From assembly GCF_019312595.1 (NCBI RefSeq), contig NZ_JAHWDQ010000002.1, forward strand, positions 434,001 through 498,000: a stretch of 64,000 nt of DNA, given 5' to 3'. A program made the translations under genes and the position numbers. Below the pieces are notes generated by a model. That model made no database searches and had not been told where the DNA came from. It was given only the letters and a program-made list of their open reading frames with translations. Below, one piece after another: positions 1 through 9,300 of this stretch. Origin of the DNA: Zhongshania aquimaris (lineage in GTDB: Bacteria > Pseudomonadota > Gammaproteobacteria > Pseudomonadales > Spongiibacteraceae). The first letter of the stretch is position 1; each line of letters starts with the position of its first letter.

Positions 1-545
1 ATTTGTGAAAAATGGATGCCTAGGCTGGCGAGGGCGGCATCGACCTTGTTCTCTGCATCGACCTCAAACAAAACATGGTCGCTCGCCGGCACCGTTAGCC
101 AGGTGTTGTCCTGCAATTCTTCTTCTAGCTGTCCTGCGTCCCAGCCGGCGTAACCCAAGGCAATCAGGCATTGGCGGGGGCCGCAATCACGCGCAATGGC
201 GTCGAGAATATCCAGTGAGGTGGTCAGCGTAACGGTGTCTGTCACGTCGACGCTGGCGTCCCATTGTTTGCCATCGCGGGGGTGCAGGACAAAGCCGCGG
301 TCGGTGTGCACCGGTCCGCCTGCGTAAACGGGTTGCTGGTGGTTGTAGACATGCCCATCCAATTCGAGTTGCTCTAGAATTTCATCGACGTCCATATCCA
401 GCGGCCGATTGATAATAATACCCATGGCGCCCTGTTCGTCATGTTCACAGAGATAGGTGATGCTATGGGTAAAAATGCCGTCTTTGAGCGCGGGGAGTGC
501 GATCAAAAAGTGATTTTTAAACGATGGGAAGGTGGTGTCGGTCAT
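1..545 (-). CDS. yqgE: YqgE/AlgH family protein (UPF0301), 3' end outside the window
   Basis: Translating the minus strand from the ATG at 545 gives MTDTTFPSFKNHFLIALP, followed by motifs typical of the family: THSITYLCEHDEQGAMGIIIN near residues 27-47 and YAGGPV near residue 75. The reading frame is still open at base 1 after 181 codons. The family is usually about 187 residues, so only the last few are missing. Its biochemical role is not settled; in Pseudomonas the homologue AlgH was linked to alginate regulation. The order gshB, tonB-like, yqgE matches Pseudomonas, where ruvX (yqgF) comes next, so ruvX probably lies just left of the window. A 61-bp gap separates it from the tonB-like gene, so co-transcription is likely. 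Confidence 0.93.
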   Translation of the reverse strand, partial: MTDTTFPSFKNHFLIALPALKDGIFTHSITYLCEHDEQGAMGIIINRPLDMDVDEILEQLELDGHVYNHQQPVYAGGPVHTDRGFVLHPRDGKQWDASVDVTDTVTLTTSLDILDAIARDCGPRQCLIALGYAGWDAGQLEEELQDNTWLTVPASDHVLFEVDAENKVDAALASLGIHFSQ

Positions 546-606
546 GACCCTAAGTATCGATGAAATTACAGTAAAAACAAGCTTGTTACGGATATTAAAC
601 GTGGAT

Positions 607-1491
607 TTAGCCTTGGTTTGTCTTGAGTGATTGACGCTCAAAACGCCAAGTGCGAACGATGCCGAGGCGGTTTTTGCCGTCCAGCACGTCACTGGGAATG
701 GCTTCATAAGGCGCTGCCAGGCGCACGATACGGTGAGCAGCTCGGTCTAATATCGGGTTGCCAGAGCTGCTGAGTATGCGGACTTCATCAATTCGGCCGT
801 CCGGCATGAGCATGAGCAGCAGCCTGAGCTCGCCCTCTATTCCTAGGCGGCGGGCCTCCTCGGGGTAATTGGCGTTGCCAACCGTTTCGACGCGTTTTTC
901 CCAGCGGTTTAAATAGAGTGCGTCGGGGGAGCCTTTAGTCGCCACTGAGGTAATGAACTTAGGTCGTGGCATGCGCGCGTAACTTTGGTTTAGATTTTCG
1001 AGCTGCGCTTCAAGAGCCGAAATATTTTCACTGAGTTGGTTTTGTGCGTCGCTGCCGTCCCACTGCTGCTGTTGATGAAGCATTCTGGTTTGCTGCGGCT
1101 TAGTGCTGCGAGTGGCGTCACCGGTGGTGCTAAGTAGTGCGGAACCCGCCGTTTCTGGAACCGACTTGGCTAATTTTAGGGCCTCCTCTTCCTTGGCGGT
1201 ATTGTCGTGGAAGGCACTTTCGCTGGTGGCGCTCAGTTCGGCCTTGTCTTTCAAGTTGCCACTGCCGATTTGGTCGTACTGGGCTAAATAGTCAGCGTTC
1301 TCGGGTGCATCTTTGCTTTGGTATTGCGCCAAGGTGATTTCTAGGTTCGGCAACTTAACACTCGGCTCGGGCGCCGCGAAGGTAATGCCCAATATGAGTG
1401 CGAGGTGCATTGCCGTGGCGACAACGATGATAAACCCCAGCCGTTCTGGCGGGGTGTGATCATCAGTCATGGGCAAAGTGGCTGCCGTCAT
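607..1491 (-). CDS. TonB-family energy transducer (TonB3-like)
   Basis: A protein of 294 residues with a single N-terminal membrane anchor at about residues 18-40, a long polar Gln/Ser-rich periplasmic linker, and a C-terminal TonB fold near residues 208-275 (YPEEARRLGIEGELRLL, then VRILSSSGNPILDRAA). TonB proteins carry proton-motive-force energy from ExbBD to outer-membrane receptors. The linker is not the usual Pro-Lys repeat. Its start codon overlaps the gshB stop by one base (TAATG), so the two are translationally coupled. In Pseudomonas aeruginosa the gene in this position, tonB3, is needed for twitching motility, which fits the Pil-Chp operon next door. That role is inferred from position here. 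Confidence 0.85.
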   Translation of the reverse strand: MTAATLPMTDDHTPPERLGFIIVVATAMHLALILGITFAAPEPSVKLPNLEITLAQYQSKDAPENADYLAQYDQIGSGNLKDKAELSATSESAFHDNTAKEEEALKLAKSVPETAGSALLSTTGDATRSTKPQQTRMLHQQQQWDGSDAQNQLSENISALEAQLENLNQSYARMPRPKFITSVATKGSPDALYLNRWEKRVETVGNANYPEEARRLGIEGELRLLLMLMPDGRIDEVRILSSSGNPILDRAAHRIVRLAAPYEAIPSDVLDGKNRLGIVRTWRFERQSLKTNQG

Positions 1492-2456
1492 TATGAACGA
1501 TGTTTCCCGGCAGCAAGCTTGGCGGCGATACAGTCCATGAGCTGGCCGCCGATATCGGTGCCAAACTGAGTGTCGATTTCACGGATGCAGGTCGGGCTGG
1601 TGACGTTAATTTCTGTGAGCGAGTCGCCGATGACGTCTAAGCCAACAAACAGCAGGCCTTTTTCGCGGGCGACAGGGCCAACTTCGGCTGCGATGCGGCG
1701 GTCCGCGTCGCTAAGGGCTTGGGCTCGACCGGTGCCGCCCGCCGCTAAATTACCGCGGGTTTCGCCTTTGGCCGGGATGCGGGCGAGGCAATACGGTACC
1801 GGTTCGCCATCTATCAGCAGGATCCGCTTATCGCCATCGCGAATTTCCGGCAGGTACACTTGGGCCATGATGGTAGTTTGGCCGTGATTGGTAAGGGTCT
1901 CTAAAATAACACCGACATTGGCATCATCCGGCTTTAGCCTGAATATCGAACTGCCACCCATGCCATCCAGAGGCTTCATGATCACGTCACCGTGTTCGGC
2001 GTGAAAAGCGCGCAAACGCGCCTGATCGCGGCTGACGAGGTGTACCGGGCCACACTGTGGGAACTGCAAAGCAAAGAGCTTTTCATTGCAGTCGCGCAGA
2101 CTGCGAGGTCTGTTTACTACCCATACGCCCTGTGTTTCAGCTAATTCAAGGATGTGTGTGGCGTAGAGAAATTCGTTATCAAACGGCGGGTCTTTGCGCA
2201 TTAAAATTACATCGAGATCGCCAAGTGCAATATCGACGCGGCTATCTAGCTCGTAAAAATGTGCTGGGTCTTTGAAGACGCGCAATGCCTGCGCTGACGA
2301 TCGAGCTTGTCCGCCGCTGATATACAGGTCGGCGGTGGTCATGTAGCTAATTTCCCAGTTGCGCTCCGCTGCAGCCCAAAGCATGGCGAGAGTTGAATCT
2401 TTTTTGTATGTAACGTGCTCAATCGGGTCCATTACGACGCCAAGGCGAATAGTCAT
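1491..2456 (-). CDS. gshB: Glutathione synthetase
   Basis: A protein of 321 residues, the usual GshB length. It ligates gamma-glutamylcysteine and glycine with ATP in the cytoplasm, the second step of glutathione synthesis. The prokaryotic GSH-synthetase N-terminal domain opens with IRLGVVMDPIEHVTYKKDST. The ATP-grasp domain shows VIMKPLDGMGGSSIFR near residue 155, then GDKRILLIDGEPVPYCLARIP and a C-terminal DVIGDSLTEINVTSPTC that carries metal and substrate ligands. It is the first gene of a minus-strand set (gshB, tonB-like, yqgE) and is divergent from pilG across about 240 bp that must hold both promoters. Confidence 0.97.
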   Translation of the reverse strand: MTIRLGVVMDPIEHVTYKKDSTLAMLWAAAERNWEISYMTTADLYISGGQARSSAQALRVFKDPAHFYELDSRVDIALGDLDVILMRKDPPFDNEFLYATHILELAETQGVWVVNRPRSLRDCNEKLFALQFPQCGPVHLVSRDQARLRAFHAEHGDVIMKPLDGMGGSSIFRLKPDDANVGVILETLTNHGQTTIMAQVYLPEIRDGDKRILLIDGEPVPYCLARIPAKGETRGNLAAGGTGRAQALSDADRRIAAEVGPVAREKGLLFVGLDVIGDSLTEINVTSPTCIREIDTQFGTDIGGQLMDCIAAKLAAGKHRS

Positions 2457-2700
2457 TTTGTTACCTGTATCGAAAACTTTGTAATTAGGCTGTATTCTGA
2501 AGGCCAGCTGCGTTAATAATTAGCGGTGATAGAATACCGCAAAAACAGCGAAAGTTTGTCTATTCGAGCAATTTTGCTTTACTGACAGTATTGGATGATG
2601 GTGTCAGAGGTCTTTACGTGGTAAAAAAACCAACACACTGCGATGAGACATTGGATTGTTGGCGCATCAATATGCAACCTTCACAAGGTTATCAATTCTT

Positions 2701-3093
2701 ATGGAAGTCAATTTTTCCGATTTGAAAGTTATGATTATCGACGATAGCAAAACGATTCGTCGTACCACTGAAACCCTATTGGCAAAAGAAGGTTGCACAG
2801 TTGTCACCGCCGTCGACGGCTTTGACGCCTTGGCGAAGATTGCCGATACTAAGCCGGATATTATCTTTGTTGATATTATGATGCCGCGCCTTGACGGCTA
2901 TCAAACCTGCGCCTTGATTAAAAATAATACCGAATTCAAGTCTACGCCGGTAATAATGCTGTCCAGTAAGGATGGCTTATTCGACAAAGCTAAAGGCCGT
3001 ATTGTTGGCTCTGATCAGTACCTGACTAAGCCTTTCAGTAAAGGTGAACTGCTTGAGGCCATTCAGAATCACGTGCATCTTACCCACGCTTGA
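2701..3093 (+). CDS. pilG: Twitching motility response regulator PilG
   Basis: A single REC domain of 130 residues. The acidic pair is in MIIDDSKTIRR, the phospho-acceptor is D58 in IFVDIMMPRLDG, and the conserved Lys is in YLTKPFSKGEL. It matches Pseudomonas PilG closely along its length. The frame extends upstream to a TTG at 2656, but the ATG at 2701 gives the known N-terminus (LKVMIIDDSKTIRR about nine residues in) and has AAGG upstream. PilG receives phosphate from ChpA and promotes pilus extension and cAMP production. It opens the Pil-Chp operon. Confidence 0.95.
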   Translation: MEVNFSDLKVMIIDDSKTIRRTTETLLAKEGCTVVTAVDGFDALAKIADTKPDIIFVDIMMPRLDGYQTCALIKNNTEFKSTPVIMLSSKDGLFDKAKGRIVGSDQYLTKPFSKGELLEAIQNHVHLTHA

Positions 3094-3159
3094 TTCGCGC
3101 ATTTGCCCAGCCTAATAAAATGTAAAGCCGGTTTTGATGTCGGTGTAAGGTCGCTCTAT

Positions 3160-3177
3160 GCGCCGCCGCTGCGGCGC
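3160..3177 (+). terminator. GC-rich hairpin between pilG and pilH
   Basis: A 7-bp perfect stem, GCGCCGC and GCGGCGC, with loop CGCT, followed by TTTC. It ends 18 bp before the pilH ATG. The short T-run makes it a weak intrinsic terminator at best. It could act as an attenuator or an mRNA processing or stability element that sets pilG output apart from the rest of the operon. Confidence 0.45.
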
Positions 3178-3195
3178 TTTCGATGAGGAAATAAC

Positions 3196-3558
3196 ATGCC
3201 ACGGGTTCTTATTATTGACGATTCACCAACTGAGATTTTTAAGATTTCAGAAATTCTAAGTAAGAATGGTTATGAAGTCCTTACGGCCGAAAGTGGTGAG
3301 TTGGGCTTGAATATTGCTAAGGAACAAATGCCGGACGTTGTTTTGATGGACATTGTTATGCCGGGCTTAAATGGTTTTCAGGCAACGCGGCAGTTAAGTC
3401 GCGACCCGGATACTAGTGGCATCCCCGTTATTATTGTCACCACCAAAGATCAAGAAACCGATCGCCTGTGGGGACAGCGCCAGGGCGCCAAGGGCTATTT
3501 AACGAAACCAGTTGATAGCAAGGGGCTGCTCAATGCGATTGATGCGGTACTAAATTAG
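3196..3558 (+). CDS. pilH: Twitching motility response regulator PilH
   Basis: A stand-alone REC domain of 120 residues starting MPRVLIIDDSPTE. The phospho-acceptor is D52 in VLMDIVMPGLNG and the conserved Lys is in YLTKPVDSKGL. A good ribosome site (GAGGAA) lies ahead of the ATG. In Pseudomonas, PilH counteracts PilG and supports pilus retraction, partly as a phosphate sink for ChpA. It is 102 bp after pilG and 19 bp before pilI. Confidence 0.95.
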   Translation: MPRVLIIDDSPTEIFKISEILSKNGYEVLTAESGELGLNIAKEQMPDVVLMDIVMPGLNGFQATRQLSRDPDTSGIPVIIVTTKDQETDRLWGQRQGAKGYLTKPVDSKGLLNAIDAVLN

Positions 3559-3577
3559 CCCAGAAACTGAGTGAGTT

Positions 3578-4117
3578 ATGTCTAACACGCTGTCATTTGA
3601 TTATTTGCAGGACCTAGATGCTCGATTCCGTGCAGGTCTTGCGGCACTGCCGAGTGCTCGCGACAATCGTGCAATTACGTGGAGCGGTGTCGGTTTTCGT
3701 ATCGGCAAACAGCACTGCGTGACGGCGATGGATGATATTGCTGAAGTGTTGACTGAGCCCGCGGCGACGCGTCTTCCGGGCGTAAAGCCTTGGGTTCGAG
3801 GTGTTGCCAATGTGCGGGGGCGACTGCTTCCGCTGGTAGATTTAAGTGCATTTCTTGGCGAGCAGGGAGCCCAAGATCAACGTCAGCGCCGGGTCTTGGT
3901 CATTGAAAAGGGTGAGATATATTTGGGCCTCATCGTCGATGACGTATTTGGCATGCAGCACTTTAATGCTGAGACCTTTCGTTTAGATGGCGAGCTGCAA
4001 GTTGCCGCAATAGCGAATTATGTTCAGGGCAGCTACGAGCACGCAAAACGTCAGTGGGTCGTGTTCCGCCCTGTTCAATTAATAGAAGATGATAATTTTT
4101 ATACCGTGGCAGCATAA
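3578..4117 (+). CDS. pilI: CheW-like adaptor PilI
   Basis: A CheW-domain protein of 179 residues with the signature stretch PGVKPWVRGVANVRGRLLPLVDL near residues 68-90 and IYLGLIVDDVFGM near 113. It should couple the PilJ receptor to the ChpA kinase. Its place between pilH and pilJ is the conserved order of the operon. It starts 19 bp after pilH. The second CheW-like protein, ChpC, is at the far end of the operon. Confidence 0.93.
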   Translation: MSNTLSFDYLQDLDARFRAGLAALPSARDNRAITWSGVGFRIGKQHCVTAMDDIAEVLTEPAATRLPGVKPWVRGVANVRGRLLPLVDLSAFLGEQGAQDQRQRRVLVIEKGEIYLGLIVDDVFGMQHFNAETFRLDGELQVAAIANYVQGSYEHAKRQWVVFRPVQLIEDDNFYTVAA

Positions 4118-4167
4118 GCTCGGATTGACACAAAATACCTAATATTTAGCACTGGGAGTTCGGGGAA

Positions 4168-6201
4168 ATGAAAGCAGGTAATCAAGGCGCTCTAGCACGA
4201 CTGCGAACCAGTCGAGTGGTGAGTGTACTCGTTATAGTTATTCTGGCGGGCTTTATTGGTGTCGGACTAAATACCTTCATTATTCTGCGAGACGCGGATT
4301 ATGATCAGAGCTACTTAGAGCTGACCAGTGAAATGCGTTTGTATGCTCAGCAAATAGCGAATACCTCAAGGGAGGCAGCGCTGGGTGATCAAGAAAGCTT
4401 TGACGCACTAGCACGCGCACAGCGAAATTTTGAACAGGCGCGCAGCAAGTTAGTGGATGGCAGCAAAGGTCTGCCGTCGCCAGCTGCCATGCTCGGTACG
4501 GATATCGATCGTTTGAACGTGCTTTGGGCGCAGGTTAACAGTGCCTCAGACACCATTACGAGTAATAAAGAGCGCATTATCTTTTTATATCAAGTTGCCG
4601 AAACCTTGAATCAGCAGCTTCCCCAGCTGCAGGACAACAATAATAAAGTTGTCGATATCTTATTGAAAAGCGGCGCATCGGCTAAACAGGCGGCTATTGC
4701 ACAGCGACAGTCTTGGTTGGCGGAGCGAATTGGTCGTCATGTCGACCGTATGATTGGCGGCGGTGAAGCCGCAACCCAGGCCGCAGAGCAATTTACAATT
4801 GATGCCAGCGAGTTTGCGACGGTCTTAAATGCCATGCTTAAAGGCAACAGTGCTATTGGCGTTGACCGCGTAACTCAGGGCCGAGCACCACAAATACTGG
4901 CTGAGATCGCCATGTCTTTCCAGCAGTTAAGCGGTTCAATGGAAAGTATTTTCGAGGTTTCTCCCGAGCTTTTAAAATCCTCTGAAGCGGCTATTTTGAT
5001 TGCTGCCAAGGTGCCAGAACTTACCCAAGTGACAAGTAATTTGTCGTCGGCAATTGGCAAATTGTCTGAAAAGCGGCCACTGTCTTTAGCGAGCGCGCTG
5101 ATCTTTGTTGGCGTGATATTAATTGGCCTGGGAGTGCTGGCGTGGCAATCGATGCGCAATACCCGCATGCGCCTGCGTGAAACAGCCGACGCCAATGAAA
5201 GAAACCAAACGGCAATCCTGCGTCTCCTCGACGAACTAGCCGATCTTGCAGATGGTGACCTTACGACCTCTGCCACGGTAACAGAAGATTTCACCGGCGC
5301 CATCGCCGACTCTATCAACTACACCATTGACCAGTTGCGGGTGCTGGTATCGCAGATTAACGAAACGGCGGTAGACGTATCGTCTGCTGCGCAGAGCTCC
5401 CAGTCCACAGCGTTAACGCTGGCTCAGGCATCGGAAAGTCAGGCCAAAGAGATCGCGGGCGCGTCGGCGGCTATTTCCGAAATGGCGCAAACCATCGATC
5501 GGGTATCGTCAAACGCCCGCGAGTCAGCGGCGGTTGCAGAGCGCTCGGTGGCGATCGCAAACACCGGCGCCGAAGTGGTGCAGAACACCATCAAAGGCAT
5601 GGACAATATTCGCGAGCAGATTCAAGAGACCTCCAAGCGTATTAAACGTCTGGGTGAGTCTTCACAGGAAATTGGCGACATCGTTTCTTTGATTAACGAT
5701 ATTGCTGACCAAACCAACATTTTGGCATTGAACGCGGCGATTCAGGCATCGATGGCGGGTGACGCCGGTCGAGGTTTCGCGGTTGTTGCGGACGAGGTTC
5801 AGCGGCTCGCAGAGCGTTCGTCGGGTGCAACCAAACAGATCGAAGCGCTAGTAAAAACCATCCAGTCAGATACCAATGAAGCTGTTATCTCGATGGAGCA
5901 AACCACGTCTGAGGTGGTGCGAGGAGCGCGGCTTGCACAGGACGCGGGTACGGCCCTGACCGAAATCGAAACGGTATCACAGGAACTGGCGGAGCTGATC
6001 CAAAACATCTCTAGCGCCGCTGCTGACCAGGCTGTCTCTGCCGGGCAAATATCGTCAACGATGCAGGTCATTCAGCAAATTACCTCGCAAACATCGGCGG
6101 GCTCTACTGAGACGGCTAGATCGATTGGTGCGCTGGCGGAAATGACCAATGACTTGCGTAGCTCGGTGGCCGGCTTCACGCTGCCGGAGCGACAATTCTG
6201 A
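4168..6201 (+). CDS. pilJ: Methyl-accepting chemotaxis protein PilJ
   Basis: A protein of 677 residues with transmembrane segments near residues 18-40 and 310-328 flanking a periplasmic PilJ-type helical sensor domain. A HAMP-like region follows ([20 protein letters not shown], near 355-375), then a long cytoplasmic coiled coil. The signalling tip reads [20 protein letters not shown], followed by [18 protein letters not shown] (about 510-545). Pseudomonas PilJ senses surface contact through pilin. No pentapeptide CheR-docking tail is visible at the C-terminus. The next gene is chpA directly, without the pilK methyltransferase found there in Pseudomonas. Confidence 0.95.
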   Translation: MKAGNQGALARLRTSRVVSVLVIVILAGFIGVGLNTFIILRDADYDQSYLELTSEMRLYAQQIANTSREAALGDQESFDALARAQRNFEQARSKLVDGSKGLPSPAAMLGTDIDRLNVLWAQVNSASDTITSNKERIIFLYQVAETLNQQLPQLQDNNNKVVDILLKSGASAKQAAIAQRQSWLAERIGRHVDRMIGGGEAATQAAEQFTIDASEFATVLNAMLKGNSAIGVDRVTQGRAPQILAEIAMSFQQLSGSMESIFEVSPELLKSSEAAILIAAKVPELTQVTSNLSSAIGKLSEKRPLSLASALIFVGVILIGLGVLAWQSMRNTRMRLRETADANERNQTAILRLLDELADLADGDLTTSATVTEDFTGAIADSINYTIDQLRVLVSQINETAVDVSSAAQSSQSTALTLAQASESQAKEIAGASAAISEMAQTIDRVSSNARESAAVAERSVAIANTGAEVVQNTIKGMDNIREQIQETSKRIKRLGESSQEIGDIVSLINDIADQTNILALNAAIQASMAGDAGRGFAVVADEVQRLAERSSGATKQIEALVKTIQSDTNEAVISMEQTTSEVVRGARLAQDAGTALTEIETVSQELAELIQNISSAAADQAVSAGQISSTMQVIQQITSQTSAGSTETARSIGALAEMTNDLRSSVAGFTLPERQF

Positions 6202-6315
6202 TTGCCGCTGCCGTCGTGTTTGTGACACGTAACAGTTATAGATATAGCGTCGTTGCCGGCTCGGCTGGTAATGCTGTGGATATCGCGATGGTATGGGAAG
6301 CTAGAGTCCAAGGAC

Positions 6316-9300
6316 ATGACTGATCGTCGAGACTATATTGCGCTAGATTGGGTCGCCGGAGAGATTGCCGACGCCTTAGCCCAATGTGTGCCGCTAATTG
6401 ATGATTACATCCAAAATGGCCACAGCGCATCGTTAGATCGCGCCAGCATGCTTATGCATCAGGTGCAGGGCAGCTTGCGCATGATTGAGTTTAGCGGTGC
6501 CGCACTGTTAGTTGATGAAATGGAGCGTAGCGTCGCCGCCGTAAGTGGTGGTTTATGCACCGAGACTCATCAGCGCGGTGTCCTTGAGGCGGTGCAAACT
6601 AGCGCAGATGAATTGCCGGCGTATTTACGGCGAGTAAAAGACAGTAAAAGCGCCTTACCCGCTTCGTTAATAATGATATTTAACGAGTTGCGCGCCGCTA
6701 ATGATCAGCCTCTCTTGTCGTCGTTGCTGCTGTTTAATCCGCAATTAGATTTGAATCCCGGGCCCTCGGACGATGAGTCGAATTTGTCAGCGCAGACCTT
6801 TAACGAGCTTGCTGGCAAATTGCTAAAAATGTATCAAATCGCATTGCAAGCTTATGCGCGCGGCGATGGCGATAAGCAAAATTTGGTCTATCTCGGCAAA
6901 GTGTCGGGGCGCGCTGCCAAACTGTGTAGTGGACACCCACAGCAAGTATTGTGGTTATCTGCCCTGGCGTTAATCGAAGGTTTGCTTAATGAGTCAATTG
7001 CAAACCATGTCGCCGTTCGACATGTATTAAGTCGCTTAGGACGGGAGTTAAAAGTCCTTGCTAGCGATGGCTATGCGGCCGCGCAACGCGCCGTGTCGCT
7101 GCCGCTGCTAAAAGATATTCTGTTCTATATTGCCAGCAGTCCCGCCTCGTCGCGATATATTGAAAGTGAGCGTGAAAAGCATGGTCTGACTGGTGTGTTT
7201 GACGGCAGTGCTGCGTCGGCGGCTAACAGTGAGCACTTTATAGAGCGCGCGCGACAGGCGGTCGTTGCAGAGCTGATGCAGGCCGCCAGTGCGGTGACGG
7301 ACAATGAACTACTGTATAGCAGATGCAAAGGCGTCGCCGATACCCTGGCAGTGCTCGGATGGGTCGAGTCACTGTATCCATTAAAAGCGATTATCGAACA
7401 GGTTGAGCGCGGGCTGGCCGGTCAACAAATGCAGGCGGTGGCAACCTCATTGCAACGTTTGGCTGAGCGACTGGCGGCGAACCCAGATTCTGCCCTGCTA
7501 GCCACAGAGCAAGAGAGTGAGGCAGACGCCGCGGCTTCTTTTGGCAAGGTGATCTCGCAAAGCCGTTCGGTATTGTTTGATGCCCAAGAGGCGATTATCG
7601 CCTATGTGTCTGAGCAGTGGCAGAGTGAGCATTTGCAACAAGTGCCTGATCAGTTACGGGATTTGGCGGGCCAGTTGAGCTCGGTGGGATTCGCTGCGCC
7701 GGCACTAATATTAGAGAATTGCGCCGAATATCTTGCCAGCAATATTATCGCCCAACAGCTGGTGCCAGATTGGCAAAGCTTAGATGCCTTAGCTGACGCT
7801 CTGACCTCGGTAGACTATTACCTCGAGCGCAGCAGTAATGGCCGTCAGTATGACGATGACGCTCTGCTAGCGGGGGCGGAGGCCTGCGTAGCGCGCTTGG
7901 GTTACCCAATTAGCGGCGGAGGGGTAAGCGATAAAAATATATTGCATTGGCCGGGTGCTGGTGGCGATGAGCGCGAATCTGGAGACGCTGCTGGTAAACG
8001 CATTGACCTAGACCCAGATATTGCCGATGTCTTCCTTGAAGAGGCGCAGGAAGTTTTGACGCTGCTGAAGGACACTTTACCGATTTGGCATGAGCGCTTG
8101 GATTCCGACGATTACCTAGCAGTGGTCCGCCGCGCATTCCACACGCTCAAAGGCAGCGGTCGAATGGTCGGCGCGACTCAAGTGGGCGAGTTGGCCTGGT
8201 CGGTTGAGGCCATGTTAAACAAGGTGGTTGATAGTCATTTCGTAATGGATGACGCACGACTGCAATTGGTTGAAAACGTCACTGCTCTACTTCCTGATCT
8301 GATTGCGGCTTTAGCTCAGGGTCGTGAGCTGCCGGCATCATCCGTAGACGGCTTAATGACCTTCGCGGATGCCTTGGCGCAGGAGCAAATTCCCCAGTCT
8401 AACTCTAGCTCTGCCACTGACGAAGACGGCTTAACCGGTATCTTTATGGGCGAGGCTGACACGCATTTACGGGTGTTGGAAGCGTATGTTGAGGGGGTCG
8501 ATAGCTATCCCGCGCAGCTCACCGATGAGGTGCAGCGCGCCTTGCACACCCTAAAAGGCTCATCAAAAATGGCAGAGGTGTGGCCCGTTGCCAACATCAT
8601 TACGCCATTGGAGGGCTTGGTAAAAGAACTTCGTTCAATGCGGGTCGCGGCGGGCGAGAGCTTAGTCGCGCTGATTTCTGATGTGGTGCGTCAGGTGCGC
8701 CTCATGGTGACACAGCTGGCTGATACGCCGGTTTCATCACTGCATACGCCAAAAACCTTGCTGTCCTCTATCAACGCTCTTTCTGTGCAGCTTATTCACG
8801 AAGCGGAGTTTGCCGCTGATCGCAGTGAGCACGGTGAAGTGTCAGCTGGCGCTCTCGACGCGTTTTTAGCTAACCATAGCGAAAGTGTTCAGGGCTTGCT
8901 CGATATTCTTGATGAGCAGGAGAGCATCGCTGCGGCGACGCTAGTGGACTACGCGCAAACGATGGGCGTGTTTGCCCAGCGCGCTGAAGATATTAATTGC
9001 GAGCCAGTTGCTGAATTGGGGCAGGCATTACAGGTTTTACTTAGTCATGCTGAAGATCCCATACCCGTGCAGTTTGTTTTGCTGGTAAATGAAGCCTTAG
9101 AACAGCTGATGGACTATTTGAATCAGTTGGCTGCGGAACAGACCGTGGCGGAAAATAGCGATTTAATTGATCGCATTCGCAATGTCGATCTTAGCGGTTC
9201 GGCGTTTGCCACTGACAGCTCAGCAGTTATTGACGGCAGCGATATTGTTGAACTAGAACTTGCTGAACCTGTTAGTGAAGAGTCGGCCGATGACGTTGTC

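Noticed and set aside
4875-5318. Minus-strand frame of 147 codons inside pilJ
   Set aside because: Antisense shadow of a well-supported coding frame; Ser/Ala/Arg-rich composition is typical of such shadows.
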